In this document: one piece after another, positions 17,260-26,082 of the stretch | How the letters are laid out: each line of letters opens with the position of its first letter | Position numbering within the stretch: position 1 is the stretch's first letter | Assembly: GCA_021325195.1 (NCBI GenBank) | Contig: JAJPHQ010000074.1 | Span: 1-36,033, forward strand | Source: Gammaproteobacteria bacterium | Lineage (GTDB): Bacteria; Pseudomonadota; Gammaproteobacteria; Xanthomonadales; Rhodanobacteraceae | Reading direction: 5' to 3' | Length of the DNA stretch: 36,033 bases | The notes under the pieces: model-generated | Seen by the model: the letters and a program-made list of their open reading frames with translations, nothing else | Databases searched by the model: none | What the model was told of the DNA's origin: nothing | Translations under genes and position numbers: made by a program

Positions 17260-19265
17260 GCCGTCACCTCCTCGTGCAGGGATGTCCGGTTGCGCGCGTT
17301 CTCCGACAGCCACGCCTGGAACATCAGCACGTCCCACAGGCGGCCGCCTTCGTTCACCCTGCCCGCCACGTGGTCGGCCAGCATGTTCCTGACGTAACCG
17401 GGATCGAAATAGCCTTCCTCGCGCAGGCGCCGCGCATCCAGCAGCGCTTCCGCCCAGTCCCGCAGCGGTCCGCGCAACCACGCGCCGATCGGCACTCCGA
17501 AGCCCTGCTTGGGACGATCGATCAGGTGCCGCGGCACGTGCCGGTACAGCACCTGCCGCAGCAGCCACTTGCCCTGTCCGTGCCGGACCTTCTGCCGCAT
17601 CGGCACGCGCCAGGCGAATTCCACGACCCGGTGATCGAGCAGCGGCACGCGCGCTTCCAGGCTCACCCTCATGCTGGCGCGATCGACCTTGGTCAGGATG
17701 TCGCCGGGGAGATAGGTCACCAGATCGCTGTACATCATCCGCTCGATGATGTCGTTCACGCACGGACCCAGTTGCGGATCGTCGAGCTCGGTCGCGGGTT
17801 CGCGCGCGTGCAGCACCACCGCGGCCGGGTTCCGGATGTGCGACATCAGCAGGCGGTAACGCTGTTCCTGTTCGCCCGCCTCGAGCATCCCGGCCAGCAC
17901 GCCCACCTTGGACTTGGGACGCTTCAGCCGCATCCGCGCGGGCAGGCAGCGGTTGGCGCCCTCCAGCAGCGATTCGTAGAAACCCGCGTGCCGCCTCAGC
18001 GAGCCGGCCGCGCGGCCGCGCAGAGTGCCCGGCATCCAGTGCAGGCAGCGTTCGATGTCGCGGGCCTTGAAGTAGCGGAGATACCCGCCGAACAGCTCGT
18101 CGCCGCCGTCGCCCGACAGGCTCACCGTGACTTCGCCGCGGGTAAGCCGCGACAGCAGGAAGGTCGGCACCTGCGAGGAATCGGAAAACGGCTCGTCGAA
18201 GATCTCCGGCAGCTTCGGCACCACGTCCAGCGCGTCCTGTGCGGTGACGTACAGTTCGTGGTGCTCGGTGCCGAGATGCCGCGCGACCGCACCGGCATGC
18301 ACGGCCTCGTCGTAACCCTTCTCGTGGAATCCGATCGAGAAGGTCTTCACCGGCCGCGCCGACTGCGCCTGCATCAGCGCGACCACCGTCGAGGAATCCA
18401 CGCCTCCCGAGAGGAACGCGCCCAGCGGCACGTCCGCCTCCATCCGCAGGCCCACCGCGTCGCGCAGCAGCCGCTCGAGTTCGTCGACGGCCTCGGCGTC
18501 GGACAGGCGCAGGCGATGGGTCACGCCCGATTCGGCCGCTTCGCGGGCGGACCAGTAGGTGCGCGTCATCGCGGCGAGCACCGCTTCGCCGGGCCGCGTC
18601 TTCACCAGCTCGCTGCCCAGCGTGAGCATCGTCCCCGGCGCGAGCTTGTGAATGTCCTGATAAATGGAGTGAGGCGCGTTGATGTAGTTGTGGCGCAGCA
18701 GCAGGCACAGCGCGCCGCGATCGACGGGATTGGCGAAGCCGGGCATCCGAGTGATCGCCTTCAACTCGGACGCGAACACCAACAGCGGACCGACCCAGCC
18801 GTAGTACAGCGGCTTGATGCCCAGGCGGTCGCGAACCAGCGACAGCGAACGCTCGCGGCGGTCCCACAGCGCGAACGCGAACATGCCGATGAAGCGCTTC
18901 ACGGCCACCTCGAGGCCCCACTGTTCGATCGCGGCCAGCATCACCTCGGTGTCGGAATGTCCCCGGAACGTCGCGCCCAGCGCGGCGAGTTCCCGGCGCA
19001 ACTGCCGGTGGTTGTACACCTCGCCGTTGTAGATCATCACGAACCGGCCGCTGGCCGACGGCATCGGCTGGTGTCCTTCCGGCGACAGGTCGATCACCGC
19101 GAGGCGCCGGTGCCCCAGCGCGATGCCGGCGGACGCATCCTGGAAGAACCCTTCGTCGTCGGGGCCGCGATGGCGCAGCGCGGCGGTCATGCCGCGCACG
19201 ACGGCGCGCGCTTCCTCCGCGCTGAAGCGGTGGCCCGCGTCCCAGAATCCGGCGATCCCGCACAT
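17256..19265 (-). CDS. asnB: Asparagine synthase-like glutamine amidotransferase
   Basis: The 669-residue product has the AsnB architecture. The N-terminal Ntn glutaminase domain has nucleophile Cys2 (MCGIAGFWD), RHRGPDDEG, and YNGEVYNHRQLR. The C-terminal ATP-binding synthetase domain has the pyrophosphatase loop LSGGVDSST (285-293), SGDGGDELFGGY and DILTKVDRASM. Such enzymes hydrolyse glutamine and use the ammonia to amidate an adenylated carboxylate. Within polysaccharide clusters, relatives such as WbpS are thought to amidate uronic acids, so the acceptor here may be a glycan carboxylate rather than aspartate. The sequence alone does not separate these options. The ATG at 19265 is fixed by Cys2. 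It follows the GT4 stop by 2 bases. Confidence 0.9.
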   Translation of the reverse strand: MCGIAGFWDAGHRFSAEEARAVVRGMTAALRHRGPDDEGFFQDASAGIALGHRRLAVIDLSPEGHQPMPSASGRFVMIYNGEVYNHRQLRRELAALGATFRGHSDTEVMLAAIEQWGLEVAVKRFIGMFAFALWDRRERSLSLVRDRLGIKPLYYGWVGPLLVFASELKAITRMPGFANPVDRGALCLLLRHNYINAPHSIYQDIHKLAPGTMLTLGSELVKTRPGEAVLAAMTRTYWSAREAAESGVTHRLRLSDAEAVDELERLLRDAVGLRMEADVPLGAFLSGGVDSSTVVALMQAQSARPVKTFSIGFHEKGYDEAVHAGAVARHLGTEHHELYVTAQDALDVVPKLPEIFDEPFSDSSQVPTFLLSRLTRGEVTVSLSGDGGDELFGGYLRYFKARDIERCLHWMPGTLRGRAAGSLRRHAGFYESLLEGANRCLPARMRLKRPKSKVGVLAGMLEAGEQEQRYRLLMSHIRNPAAVVLHAREPATELDDPQLGPCVNDIIERMMYSDLVTYLPGDILTKVDRASMRVSLEARVPLLDHRVVEFAWRVPMRQKVRHGQGKWLLRQVLYRHVPRHLIDRPKQGFGVPIGAWLRGPLRDWAEALLDARRLREEGYFDPGYVRNMLADHVAGRVNEGGRLWDVLMFQAWLSENARNRTSLHEEVTA

Positions 19266-19267
19266 GG

Positions 19268-20392
19268 TCAATGCTCCTGTGCCACGGTGGAATACAGGCT
19301 GGCGTAGCGGCGCGCGCGGAGGCTGTTGGTGTAGCGGTCGATCACGCGCCGGCGCGCGCGCAGGCCCAGCGCGCGCCGTCCCTCGGCGCCGAGCGCGGCC
19401 AGCCTCGCCCAGCCCGCGCTCAGCGCTGCGGCGTCGCGCGGCGGCACCACCTCGCCGGTGTCGCCCACGATCACGGACACGTCGCCCACGTTGGTGGCCA
19501 CACACGGCACGCCGCAGGCCATCGCTTCCGCCACCGCGTTGGGAAACGCCTCGCCGCGCGAGGACAGGGTGGCGATGTCGAACGCCGCGTTGAGCGCGGG
19601 GATGTCGGTCCTGCGCCCCAGCAGGCGCAGGTGCGTGCGCAACCGCGCGTCGCCGATCAGGGCGTCCAGGCCGGGGTTGTCAGGCGAGGCGCCCTCGCCC
19701 ACCAGCACGAAAAAGGCGTCCGGATGGTCGCCGAAGAAGTGCGCGGCCGCGCGCAGGAAATTGCCGTGATCCTTGGTCGGATGCACGCGCGCCACCATGC
19801 CGATCACCAGCGCGTCGTCCGGCAGCTCCAGCTCCGCGCGGATCCGCGCGCGCGCGTCCGGATCGGGGGCGAAGATCCGGGTGTCGTAGCCGTTGGGAAT
19901 CACCGCCGTGCGCGCCTTGCAGAAGCCGTAGGTCTCGTGCTGCGAAGCGCTGACGTGCGAGGCGTACAGGATCCGACGCGGCCGCGAGGACAGCAGCGCG
20001 TTCAGCCGGATCACCGCGCGCGTCCTGCGCTTGTCGGTGGCGATGTCGGTGAGGGAATGGTGCACGCTCCACAGGTGCGGCACGCGCTCCGTCCACACCG
20101 CCAGCGTGGTCATCAGGTGCGCGTGGTACATCCAGGCGTGCACCAGGTCCGCGGCCTCGTGCCGCAGCACCTGGCGCAGCCGCGCCACGTCGCCCGGCCC
20201 GGCCCGGCCCGGCCGCATGCCGAGGTGGTGGGTGGCGGCGGATTCGGACACCCGCGCGCTCAGCGCCGCCTCGCCGCCCAGCACCACCACCGCGTGCTCG
20301 AACTGCGGCGGCCGCAGCGATTCGAGCAGGCGGCACAGTGCGATTTCCGCGCCGCCCGAACCCAGCCCGGTGATGACATGGCAGATCTTCAT
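19268..20392 (-). CDS. GT4-family glycosyltransferase
   Basis: The 374-residue GT-B enzyme starts MKICHVITGLGSGGAEIALC, the nucleotide-sugar transferase pattern with the GGAE loop. It continues with LVHAWMYHAHLMTTLA, a donor domain VIGMVARVHPTKDHGNFLRA, and the signature SSRGEAFPNAVAEAMACGVP followed by VATNVGDVSVIVGDTG. It lacks membrane segments and probably works on the cytoplasmic face. Specificity is unknown. The ATG at 20392 gives the family start; the frame is open upstream without family sequence. It lies 19 bases after the methyltransferase gene. Confidence 0.9.
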   Translation of the reverse strand: MKICHVITGLGSGGAEIALCRLLESLRPPQFEHAVVVLGGEAALSARVSESAATHHLGMRPGRAGPGDVARLRQVLRHEAADLVHAWMYHAHLMTTLAVWTERVPHLWSVHHSLTDIATDKRRTRAVIRLNALLSSRPRRILYASHVSASQHETYGFCKARTAVIPNGYDTRIFAPDPDARARIRAELELPDDALVIGMVARVHPTKDHGNFLRAAAHFFGDHPDAFFVLVGEGASPDNPGLDALIGDARLRTHLRLLGRRTDIPALNAAFDIATLSSRGEAFPNAVAEAMACGVPCVATNVGDVSVIVGDTGEVVPPRDAAALSAGWARLAALGAEGRRALGLRARRRVIDRYTNSLRARRYASLYSTVAQEH

Positions 20393-20411
20393 GCGGAGGG
20401 AATCCCGAATC

Positions 20412-21110
20412 TCATCGTGCCGCCCTGCGCACCGCCTCGAAATAAAGGTTTTCCCCGGCACCGCGTGCGCCCAGAAGCTGCAGCGATTTCTTGACCAGCC
20501 ACTTCGCGCGTCCCTTCCAGTTCAGCGTGTGCCAGCTCCCGAAATAGACGCGCCGGACGATCACCCCGTCGAAGTCGCGCTGGAGAAGCTGCGCAAGCCG
20601 CTCGCGGCTGAACGACTGCACGTGGCCCCAGCGATGGAACACCTCGCCGCACCTGGGACAGGCAACCTGGTTGTTTTCCAGCTTCTCGTCGGCAGGCACG
20701 GTGCCGAGCAGGCGTCCGCGCTCTCGCAGCACGCGCGAAACTTCCCCGAACGTCGCGGCGATCACGGCGTCGTCCAGGTGCTCGATGACTTCCGACATGA
20801 TCACCACGTCGAAGTACCCGTCGGGAAACGGCATCGCCTGCGCATACCCGACCTTGGCGTGGTCGGCGTCCATCCCGGCGGTGGAACGAAGGCGCCGGAT
20901 CGCGACCTCGCTGGGGTCGAGCGCATACACCTCGGCGCGGTGTCCGGCGCGGATCGTCCGTTCGAGATGGCCGTTGCCCACGCCCACGTTCAGCACGCGC
21001 CTGTCCGCGGGCGCCAGCCGGCGTGCAAGAAAATTCAGCCGCGTCGCGTTGCCCTCGAACGAATCGACGCGCTCGCCCTGGAAGTAATCCCAGATCTTTT
21101 CCTGCTGCAT
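20412..21110 (-). CDS. SAM-dependent methyltransferase with Cys/His insertion
   Basis: The 232-residue product has motif I VLNVGVGNGHLERTI, acidic motif II EVYALDPSEVAIRRL and FPDGYFDVVIMSEVIEHLDD. After the core comes ACPRCGEVFHRWGHVQSF, a CxxC pair with two histidines that could bind zinc; a similar CxxCG segment occurs in many methyltransferases of glycan clusters. The likely acceptor is a sugar on the repeat unit. The ATG at 21110 starts two bases after the membrane-protein stop. The longer open frame upstream overlaps that gene and is not used. Confidence 0.87.
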   Translation of the reverse strand: MQQEKIWDYFQGERVDSFEGNATRLNFLARRLAPADRRVLNVGVGNGHLERTIRAGHRAEVYALDPSEVAIRRLRSTAGMDADHAKVGYAQAMPFPDGYFDVVIMSEVIEHLDDAVIAATFGEVSRVLRERGRLLGTVPADEKLENNQVACPRCGEVFHRWGHVQSFSRERLAQLLQRDFDGVIVRRVYFGSWHTLNWKGRAKWLVKKSLQLLGARGAGENLYFEAVRRAAR

Positions 21111-21112
21111 CG

Positions 21113-22333
21113 TCAGGTTCCCTTCCCGAGTTGTCCCGCCAGGGGCGCGCCGTGCATGCCGCCGGCGAGCGGCGGTCCGGCCGACATGACCGGCGGCTTC
21201 AGCCGGTAGCGGCTCCGCACCAGCGCGAGAAGCCCGTAGTACTCGAAAATCACGATCAGGCCGTCGATCTGGATCCGGTGCCGCGGACCCTGCAGCGTGG
21301 TGGTCACGCCGTAGAGGACGGTCATCACCAGGAAATAGATGACGATGAAACGCCCGGTCATGGTCCTGGTTTTCCAGACCGCGGTGATGCCGTAAACCTG
21401 CAGGGGCAGCAGCAGCCAGTAGATCAATTGCGGCAAGTCCAGGAACGCATATTCGGGTTCGGTGTGGAACGGAATGGGCGTGACGATGAACCGCACGATG
21501 CCGGTCAACGGATTGCCCGCGCTGCCGCGCAGCTTGTGCAGCGCACCGCTCATGCTGCTGTGGCCGAGCACGTGGAACACGCCGACCAGGGCCACGGCCG
21601 CCAGCAGCCACAGCCACGGGCTGCGCCTGCCTCGCCGCGAGCAGAACAGCGTCATCCCGAACGCCGCGCCCAGCGTCAGCGGCACGTAGAAGCGCGTGAC
21701 CATCAGCACGCTGCCGCCCGCGGCCGCGACCAGCACCGCGCGCCGGGTCCTGCCGCTGTCCGCCAGCGCCACGGCGTACACCACCGCCGCGGTGCCGGTG
21801 GCGACCAGGATGTCCTTCAGGTTGGCGACGGTGGACCAGGCGAGGATCGCCGGACTGAGCGCGAGAAACACGAACAGGCCGACGCTGGTGCGCGCGCTCA
21901 TGCCCAGCCCGATCCGCGCGGCCTTCATCAACAGCCCGGCGGCGATGAAGGTCAGCAGGATGTTGGCGGCGACGGGGGCGTAATAGCCACGCCCAAAAAG
22001 GTCGATCGCGGAAGCGTTGTAGACGAAGTACGAAAGATTCTGGCTGCCGACGGTGCTCAGCACGTGGTGGTAATTGCGCGCGAAATTGGAAATCCCGATG
22101 CCCTGGCCGGCCAGCAATTCGCCGATGTGCAGGTAGCGCCAGTCGTCGAGAAAGGTGTAGGTGCCGTCGAACAGCAGGCCGAAATACAGCACGAACAATC
22201 CCGCCTTCAGCGCCGCGATCCAGCAGCTCAGCGCCGGCCTCTGCGTGAAGCCGACCGACAGCGCGAATCCCGCGAACAGGATGGCGAGCGCGGGGCAGAT
22301 CAGGTCGCCGAGCGGGAACGGAGGCAGGTGCAT
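21113..22333 (-). CDS. Polytopic membrane protein, candidate Wzy-type polymerase
   Basis: The 406-residue product has about 10 hydrophobic segments spread along its length (for example ICPALAILFAGFALSVGF, LFVLYFGLLF, NILLTFIAAGLLM, VGLFVFLALSPAILAW, LWLLAAVALVGVFHVL, FIVIYFLVMTVLY). A larger extramembrane stretch near 55-115 holds TYTFLDDWRYLHIGELLAG and NYHHVLSTVGSQNLSYF. Wzy polymerases diverge so strongly that they are mainly identified by topology and place; here it is the only unassigned polytopic protein in a locus that otherwise has Wzx, Wzc, Wza and WecA. A GT-C-like transferase is the main alternative, given the DD in the first loop. The ATG at 22333 is 4 bases after the preceding stop. 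Confidence 0.7.
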   Translation of the reverse strand: MHLPPFPLGDLICPALAILFAGFALSVGFTQRPALSCWIAALKAGLFVLYFGLLFDGTYTFLDDWRYLHIGELLAGQGIGISNFARNYHHVLSTVGSQNLSYFVYNASAIDLFGRGYYAPVAANILLTFIAAGLLMKAARIGLGMSARTSVGLFVFLALSPAILAWSTVANLKDILVATGTAAVVYAVALADSGRTRRAVLVAAAGGSVLMVTRFYVPLTLGAAFGMTLFCSRRGRRSPWLWLLAAVALVGVFHVLGHSSMSGALHKLRGSAGNPLTGIVRFIVTPIPFHTEPEYAFLDLPQLIYWLLLPLQVYGITAVWKTRTMTGRFIVIYFLVMTVLYGVTTTLQGPRHRIQIDGLIVIFEYYGLLALVRSRYRLKPPVMSAGPPLAGGMHGAPLAGQLGKGT

Positions 22334-22337
22334 GGCG

Positions 22338-23564
22338 TTAGCTCGGCTCCCGGCTCGCGCAGACCGCCCGGAACGCCGCCTCGGAATTCCGCAGCAGCGA
22401 TTCCAGCGCGAAGTTTTCCACGATGCGCGCCCGCGCCATCGCGTGCAGCCGGCCGTCCGTGTTTTCCACCGCATGCAGCGTCCGCTCGACGCCTTCCGCG
22501 AACGCCGCCGGATTGCGCGGCTCGACCACCGCGCCGCAGGCGCCGACGATGCGGGCGGAATCGCCCACGTCGGTCACCACGCACGGACGGCCGCACGCCA
22601 TCGCCTCGGCCACGGTGTTCGGAAAACCCTCGCCGTAGGACGTCGAGGCGGCGATGTCCAGCGCGCTGTAAACCGCCGGCATGTCGTCCTGCGGTCCCGC
22701 CCACACCAGCCGGTCATGCAGGCCGAGTTCCGCGGCGCGCGCCGCGAGGGTTCCTGCGTACGCCGATCCGCCGCCGCCGCCCACGCAGACGAATCGCCAG
22801 CGCGGATCGCGCGCGGCAAGCATGGCGGCCGCTTCCAGGAACACGGGATGATCCTTCATCGCATCCAGACGGCCGACCAGGCCGACCAGCACCGCGTGGT
22901 CGGGGATGTTCCAGGCCTTGCGCAGGCGCGCACGGCCCGCGGCGTCGAAACGGAAGCGTTGCGTGTCGATGCCGTTGGGCACCACCCGGATGCGTTCGCG
23001 CGGATAACCCAGGGCCGCGTGATGCGCCGCGCCGGCTTCGGAATTGAAGACGATCAGGTCCGCGAAACGCGCGAGCCTGCAACTCAGCCGGAAGGTCAAC
23101 CGCGACAGCCAGTCGTAGCGGTCGCGGTCGATGTAGGACGAGCGCACGCCCCACGCGATCCGGGTGTGCCGGCTGGCGAAGCGCGCCAGCAGCGACAGCA
23201 GGTTGCCGACCGTCAGATAGCCGTGGACGAGGTCCGGATCGTGTTCGCGCAGCGTGCGCCACAACCGCCGCAGGAAGCCCGCGGTGTCCCAGCGACCGCG
23301 CTTGCCCAGGTCGATCACCGCCACGTCCGCCTGCCGCAGGTCGCGCTGGAAGGCGCCGCCGCCGTAGAAGCACGCGACCGCGACGTCCCAGCCCGCCCGC
23401 CGCAGGCCCGTCGCGAGCGCGACCAGTTGCCGCTCCGCACCGCCGCGTCCCAGCGAACGGATCAGGAACAGGATGCGCGGCCTGGCGCGATCTGCCGTGG
23501 CGGCGTCCGCCGTCGCGCTGCGCGCGCGCATCGCGACAGCGGAAGTCCCGGAGGCGCGCATCAT
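22338..23564 (-). CDS. GT4-family glycosyltransferase
   Basis: The 408-residue GT-B enzyme has an N-terminal acceptor domain ILFLIRSLGRGGAERQLVAL, a middle LVHGYLTVGNLLSLL, then RIRVVPNGIDTQRF, the donor loop VGLVGRLDAMKDHPVFLEAA, and the signature SYGEGFPNTVAEAMACGRP with VVTDVGDSARIVG. It has no membrane segment. Specificity is unknown. The ATG at 23564 is preceded by GGGAGGTG and overlaps the upstream stop; a longer open frame upstream overlaps the neighbour and lacks family sequence. The N-terminal 35 residues are alanine/arginine-rich and not conserved. Confidence 0.9.
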   Translation of the reverse strand: MMRASGTSAVAMRARSATADAATADRARPRILFLIRSLGRGGAERQLVALATGLRRAGWDVAVACFYGGGAFQRDLRQADVAVIDLGKRGRWDTAGFLRRLWRTLREHDPDLVHGYLTVGNLLSLLARFASRHTRIAWGVRSSYIDRDRYDWLSRLTFRLSCRLARFADLIVFNSEAGAAHHAALGYPRERIRVVPNGIDTQRFRFDAAGRARLRKAWNIPDHAVLVGLVGRLDAMKDHPVFLEAAAMLAARDPRWRFVCVGGGGGSAYAGTLAARAAELGLHDRLVWAGPQDDMPAVYSALDIAASTSYGEGFPNTVAEAMACGRPCVVTDVGDSARIVGACGAVVEPRNPAAFAEGVERTLHAVENTDGRLHAMARARIVENFALESLLRNSEAAFRAVCASREPS

Positions 23565-24703
23565 GCACCTCCCGCCGCGGCGGTCATGTCGCCCGCGGGC
23601 GCGCTGACCGCGGCCAGCAATGCGTTCCACTGGCCCAGCACCGACGGCAGCGAATAGAGCTTGCGCACCTCGCGCGCCCGTGCGCCCAGGCGCGCGCGCA
23701 GAGCGGCGTCGCGCATCAGGGCGTCGAGCGCCGCGACCAGCGCCTGCCTGTTACCCGCCGGCACCAGCCAGCCGTTTTCGCCGTGTTCGATCAGTTCGCG
23801 CGGGCCGGCGTCGCAATCGAAACTCACGCACGCCATGCCTTCCGCCATGGCTTCCAGCAGGGCGTTGGGAAATCCCTCGAAGCTGGACGACAGCACGAAC
23901 AGGTCCGAGCGCCGCATCGTTTCGTGGACACGGCTGTCGAAGCCGGGCAGCGCGATGCGGCCGGCGAGACCGCGCGCAGCGATCCGCCGCGTCAGGTCGT
24001 CGCGCAGCATGCCTTCGCCCACGATCCGCAGGTCCCAGCCGGGATGGCGTCCGGCCAGTTGCGCGAACGCGTCGATCAGCAGGCCGAAGCCCTTTTCCGG
24101 CGACAGCCGCCCGACCGCGAGCAGTGTCCTGCGACCCTCGCCGCTGCGCGTCGCCGCCCCGCCCGAAGCGTCGGCGGGAATCACGGCGAGCGGATTGGGG
24201 ATCACCGCGACCGGACGGTGCAGCACCGCTTCCATTTCGCAGGCGCTGCGGCGGGTCTGCACCACCACCGCGGCCGCGCGGCGGTACAGCGGTCCGTGCA
24301 GCACGCGCCAGAGACCATGCACCCAGCGCGCGCCGGGCAGGAAGGTGCGTTCGGAAACGATCACCGGCACGCGCAAGCCGGCGGCGGCGGCGAGCACCAG
24401 CACGTTGGTCCGGGTGATGAAACTGATCACGGCGTCGGGACGGCAGCGCCGGAGCGCGCGGCGCAGGGCGCGCACCCGCGCCACGTTGTTGCCGACCGCT
24501 GCCAGCCAATGTTCCGAGCCGCCCGCCAGATCCAGCGCGACGCGCTGGACCGCGGCGTCCAGCGGATACCGGTCGTGGCGCCGCGAGGCCAGCGTGATCA
24601 GCGTGACCTCGTTGCCTTCCGCGGCCCAGGCGTTGGCCAGCGCGGTCATCACGCGTTCCGCGCCGCCGCCGCCCAGCGAGGAGATGACCAGTGCCAGTTT
24701 CAT
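23561..24703 (-). CDS. GT4-family glycosyltransferase
   Basis: The 380-residue GT-B enzyme starts MKLALVISSLGGGGAERVMT with the GGAE loop. It has ISFITRTNVLVLAAA, a donor loop LLAVGRLSPEKGFGLLIDAF and the signature SSFEGFPNALLEAMAEGMA, then VSFDCDAGPRELIEHGENGWL. The closing CDAGPRELI region is typical of GT4 enzymes acting on N-acetylated sugars such as PglJ/PglH-like proteins, but that is only a hint. The ATG at 24703 overlaps the wzx stop (ATGA), and the stop overlaps the next start, so translation is coupled on both sides. Confidence 0.9.
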   Translation of the reverse strand: MKLALVISSLGGGGAERVMTALANAWAAEGNEVTLITLASRRHDRYPLDAAVQRVALDLAGGSEHWLAAVGNNVARVRALRRALRRCRPDAVISFITRTNVLVLAAAAGLRVPVIVSERTFLPGARWVHGLWRVLHGPLYRRAAAVVVQTRRSACEMEAVLHRPVAVIPNPLAVIPADASGGAATRSGEGRRTLLAVGRLSPEKGFGLLIDAFAQLAGRHPGWDLRIVGEGMLRDDLTRRIAARGLAGRIALPGFDSRVHETMRRSDLFVLSSSFEGFPNALLEAMAEGMACVSFDCDAGPRELIEHGENGWLVPAGNRQALVAALDALMRDAALRARLGARAREVRKLYSLPSVLGQWNALLAAVSAPAGDMTAAAGGA

Positions 24704-26082
24704 GCGGCTCCACCCCTCATCGCGGTGCTGCCGAACACGGACGGCTCGACGCCCAGGCGCCTGGCGACGAAGCGCCACGCCATGGCGCGCCACACCGCCA
24801 GCGACAGCACGCTGCCGACCGCCGCGCCGGTGGCGCCCAGGTGCGGCACCAGCATCACGGTCACCGCCAGATTGACGGCGACGCCGACCAGGACGAACAG
24901 CGAGGCCTGCTTCTGGTATTTCGTCATGGACAGCATGAAGCCCACTTCGCCGAACGCCGTGGTCACGCAGTAGCCGGCCAGCAGCACCAGCAGCGGCACG
25001 TACGCGACCTCGAAACCGCGGCCGAACAATTCCAGGATCCATTTGCCCGTGACGGCGAAGAATCCGGCCACGGCCAGCGCGCCCGCGAAGCTGAGCCGCG
25101 CCGCGCGGGTGGCGACGACCTGCAGGCCGGCGACATCGCCCGCGTCGTGGCGCTCGGCGATCATGGGCGCCAGCACCACGTTGACGGCCTGCTGCCCGAA
25201 CAGCGCGAAGGCGGCCATCCGCATCGCCGCATAGTAGGGACCCACGTCGCCCGTGCCCAGCAGCGCGCCGAGGATCAGCACGCTCAGCCAGTTGCCGGCC
25301 ACCACGATGATCGACAGCAGCGAGAGCTGCGACCCCACGATCGCCCAGCGGCGCAGTTCGTAGCGCGGCGCGGCGCCGCGCGCCGGCGCGGGCCACGCGC
25401 GCGACATGTGCCAGGCCGAGGCGAGCAGTGCGATCAGCGCGGCCAGCGCGCTGACCGCGGCCGCCAGCGGCGCGTCGGGGCGGCGCACGGCCAGCGCCGC
25501 GAGCGGCATCAGCGGAATCAGGATCAGCGGACGCAACACGGTCGAATACAGGTTCGTCACCGTCGCGCGCTTGAATGCGCGGTGCAGGGCGCCGCTCTGT
25601 TGCAGCTGCGTCAGGATCGGCAGCGTGGCGAAGCCGATGTAGAACGTGTCGCGCCACGCCGCGGTGTGTTTCGTGCCGAGCACGTACACCACCGCGCATC
25701 CGGCAATCGCCACGCACACGCTGGTGGCGAACACCAGCAGGCCCACGCCCAGTCGCAGGCCCAGCACCTCGCCCCAGGCGTGCTCGCGGATGTAGCCCGG
25801 CATGAAGCGCACGATGCTGATGTCCTGCCCCGCCTGCGCCACCACCGCGAGCAGGCTGACCCAGCTCAGCATCAGCGCATAGATGCCGTAATCGGCGCGC
25901 CCGGTCAGGCGCGCGATCACCAGGTTGGAAACAAAACCGAGACCGGTGCCGGCCACCGACACGAGAAACGCGCCGGAGGCCCCGCGCCGCAGCAGCCGCA
26001 GGCTGGCGGCGAGATCGTGCGCGTGCCGCGTTTCGGCGTGCACGTCCCGCGATTCCCCGAGGGCTTCCGGTGAGGAATTCAC
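24700..26082 (-). CDS. wzx: Wzx-type polysaccharide flippase (MOP superfamily)
   Basis: The 460-residue polytopic protein has 12-14 predicted membrane segments and the N-terminal pattern of polysaccharide flippases, GASGAFLVSVAGTGLGFVSNLVIARLTGRADYG broken here as FLVSVAGTGLGF and NLVIARLTGRADYGIY. Later segments include SLLSIIVVAGNWLSVLILGAL, GQQAVNVVLAPMI and VNLAVTVMLVPHLGATGAAVGS. It should move the undecaprenyl-linked repeat unit across the inner membrane. The start is a GTG at 26082, in a GTGA overlap with the upstream kinase gene and with GGAGGGG about 8 bases before it. It sits with four GT4 genes and the Wzy candidate, as expected for a Wzx/Wzy pathway. Confidence 0.9.
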   Translation of the reverse strand: MNSSPEALGESRDVHAETRHAHDLAASLRLLRRGASGAFLVSVAGTGLGFVSNLVIARLTGRADYGIYALMLSWVSLLAVVAQAGQDISIVRFMPGYIREHAWGEVLGLRLGVGLLVFATSVCVAIAGCAVVYVLGTKHTAAWRDTFYIGFATLPILTQLQQSGALHRAFKRATVTNLYSTVLRPLILIPLMPLAALAVRRPDAPLAAAVSALAALIALLASAWHMSRAWPAPARGAAPRYELRRWAIVGSQLSLLSIIVVAGNWLSVLILGALLGTGDVGPYYAAMRMAAFALFGQQAVNVVLAPMIAERHDAGDVAGLQVVATRAARLSFAGALAVAGFFAVTGKWILELFGRGFEVAYVPLLVLLAGYCVTTAFGEVGFMLSMTKYQKQASLFVLVGVAVNLAVTVMLVPHLGATGAAVGSVLSLAVWRAMAWRFVARRLGVEPSVFGSTAMRGGAA

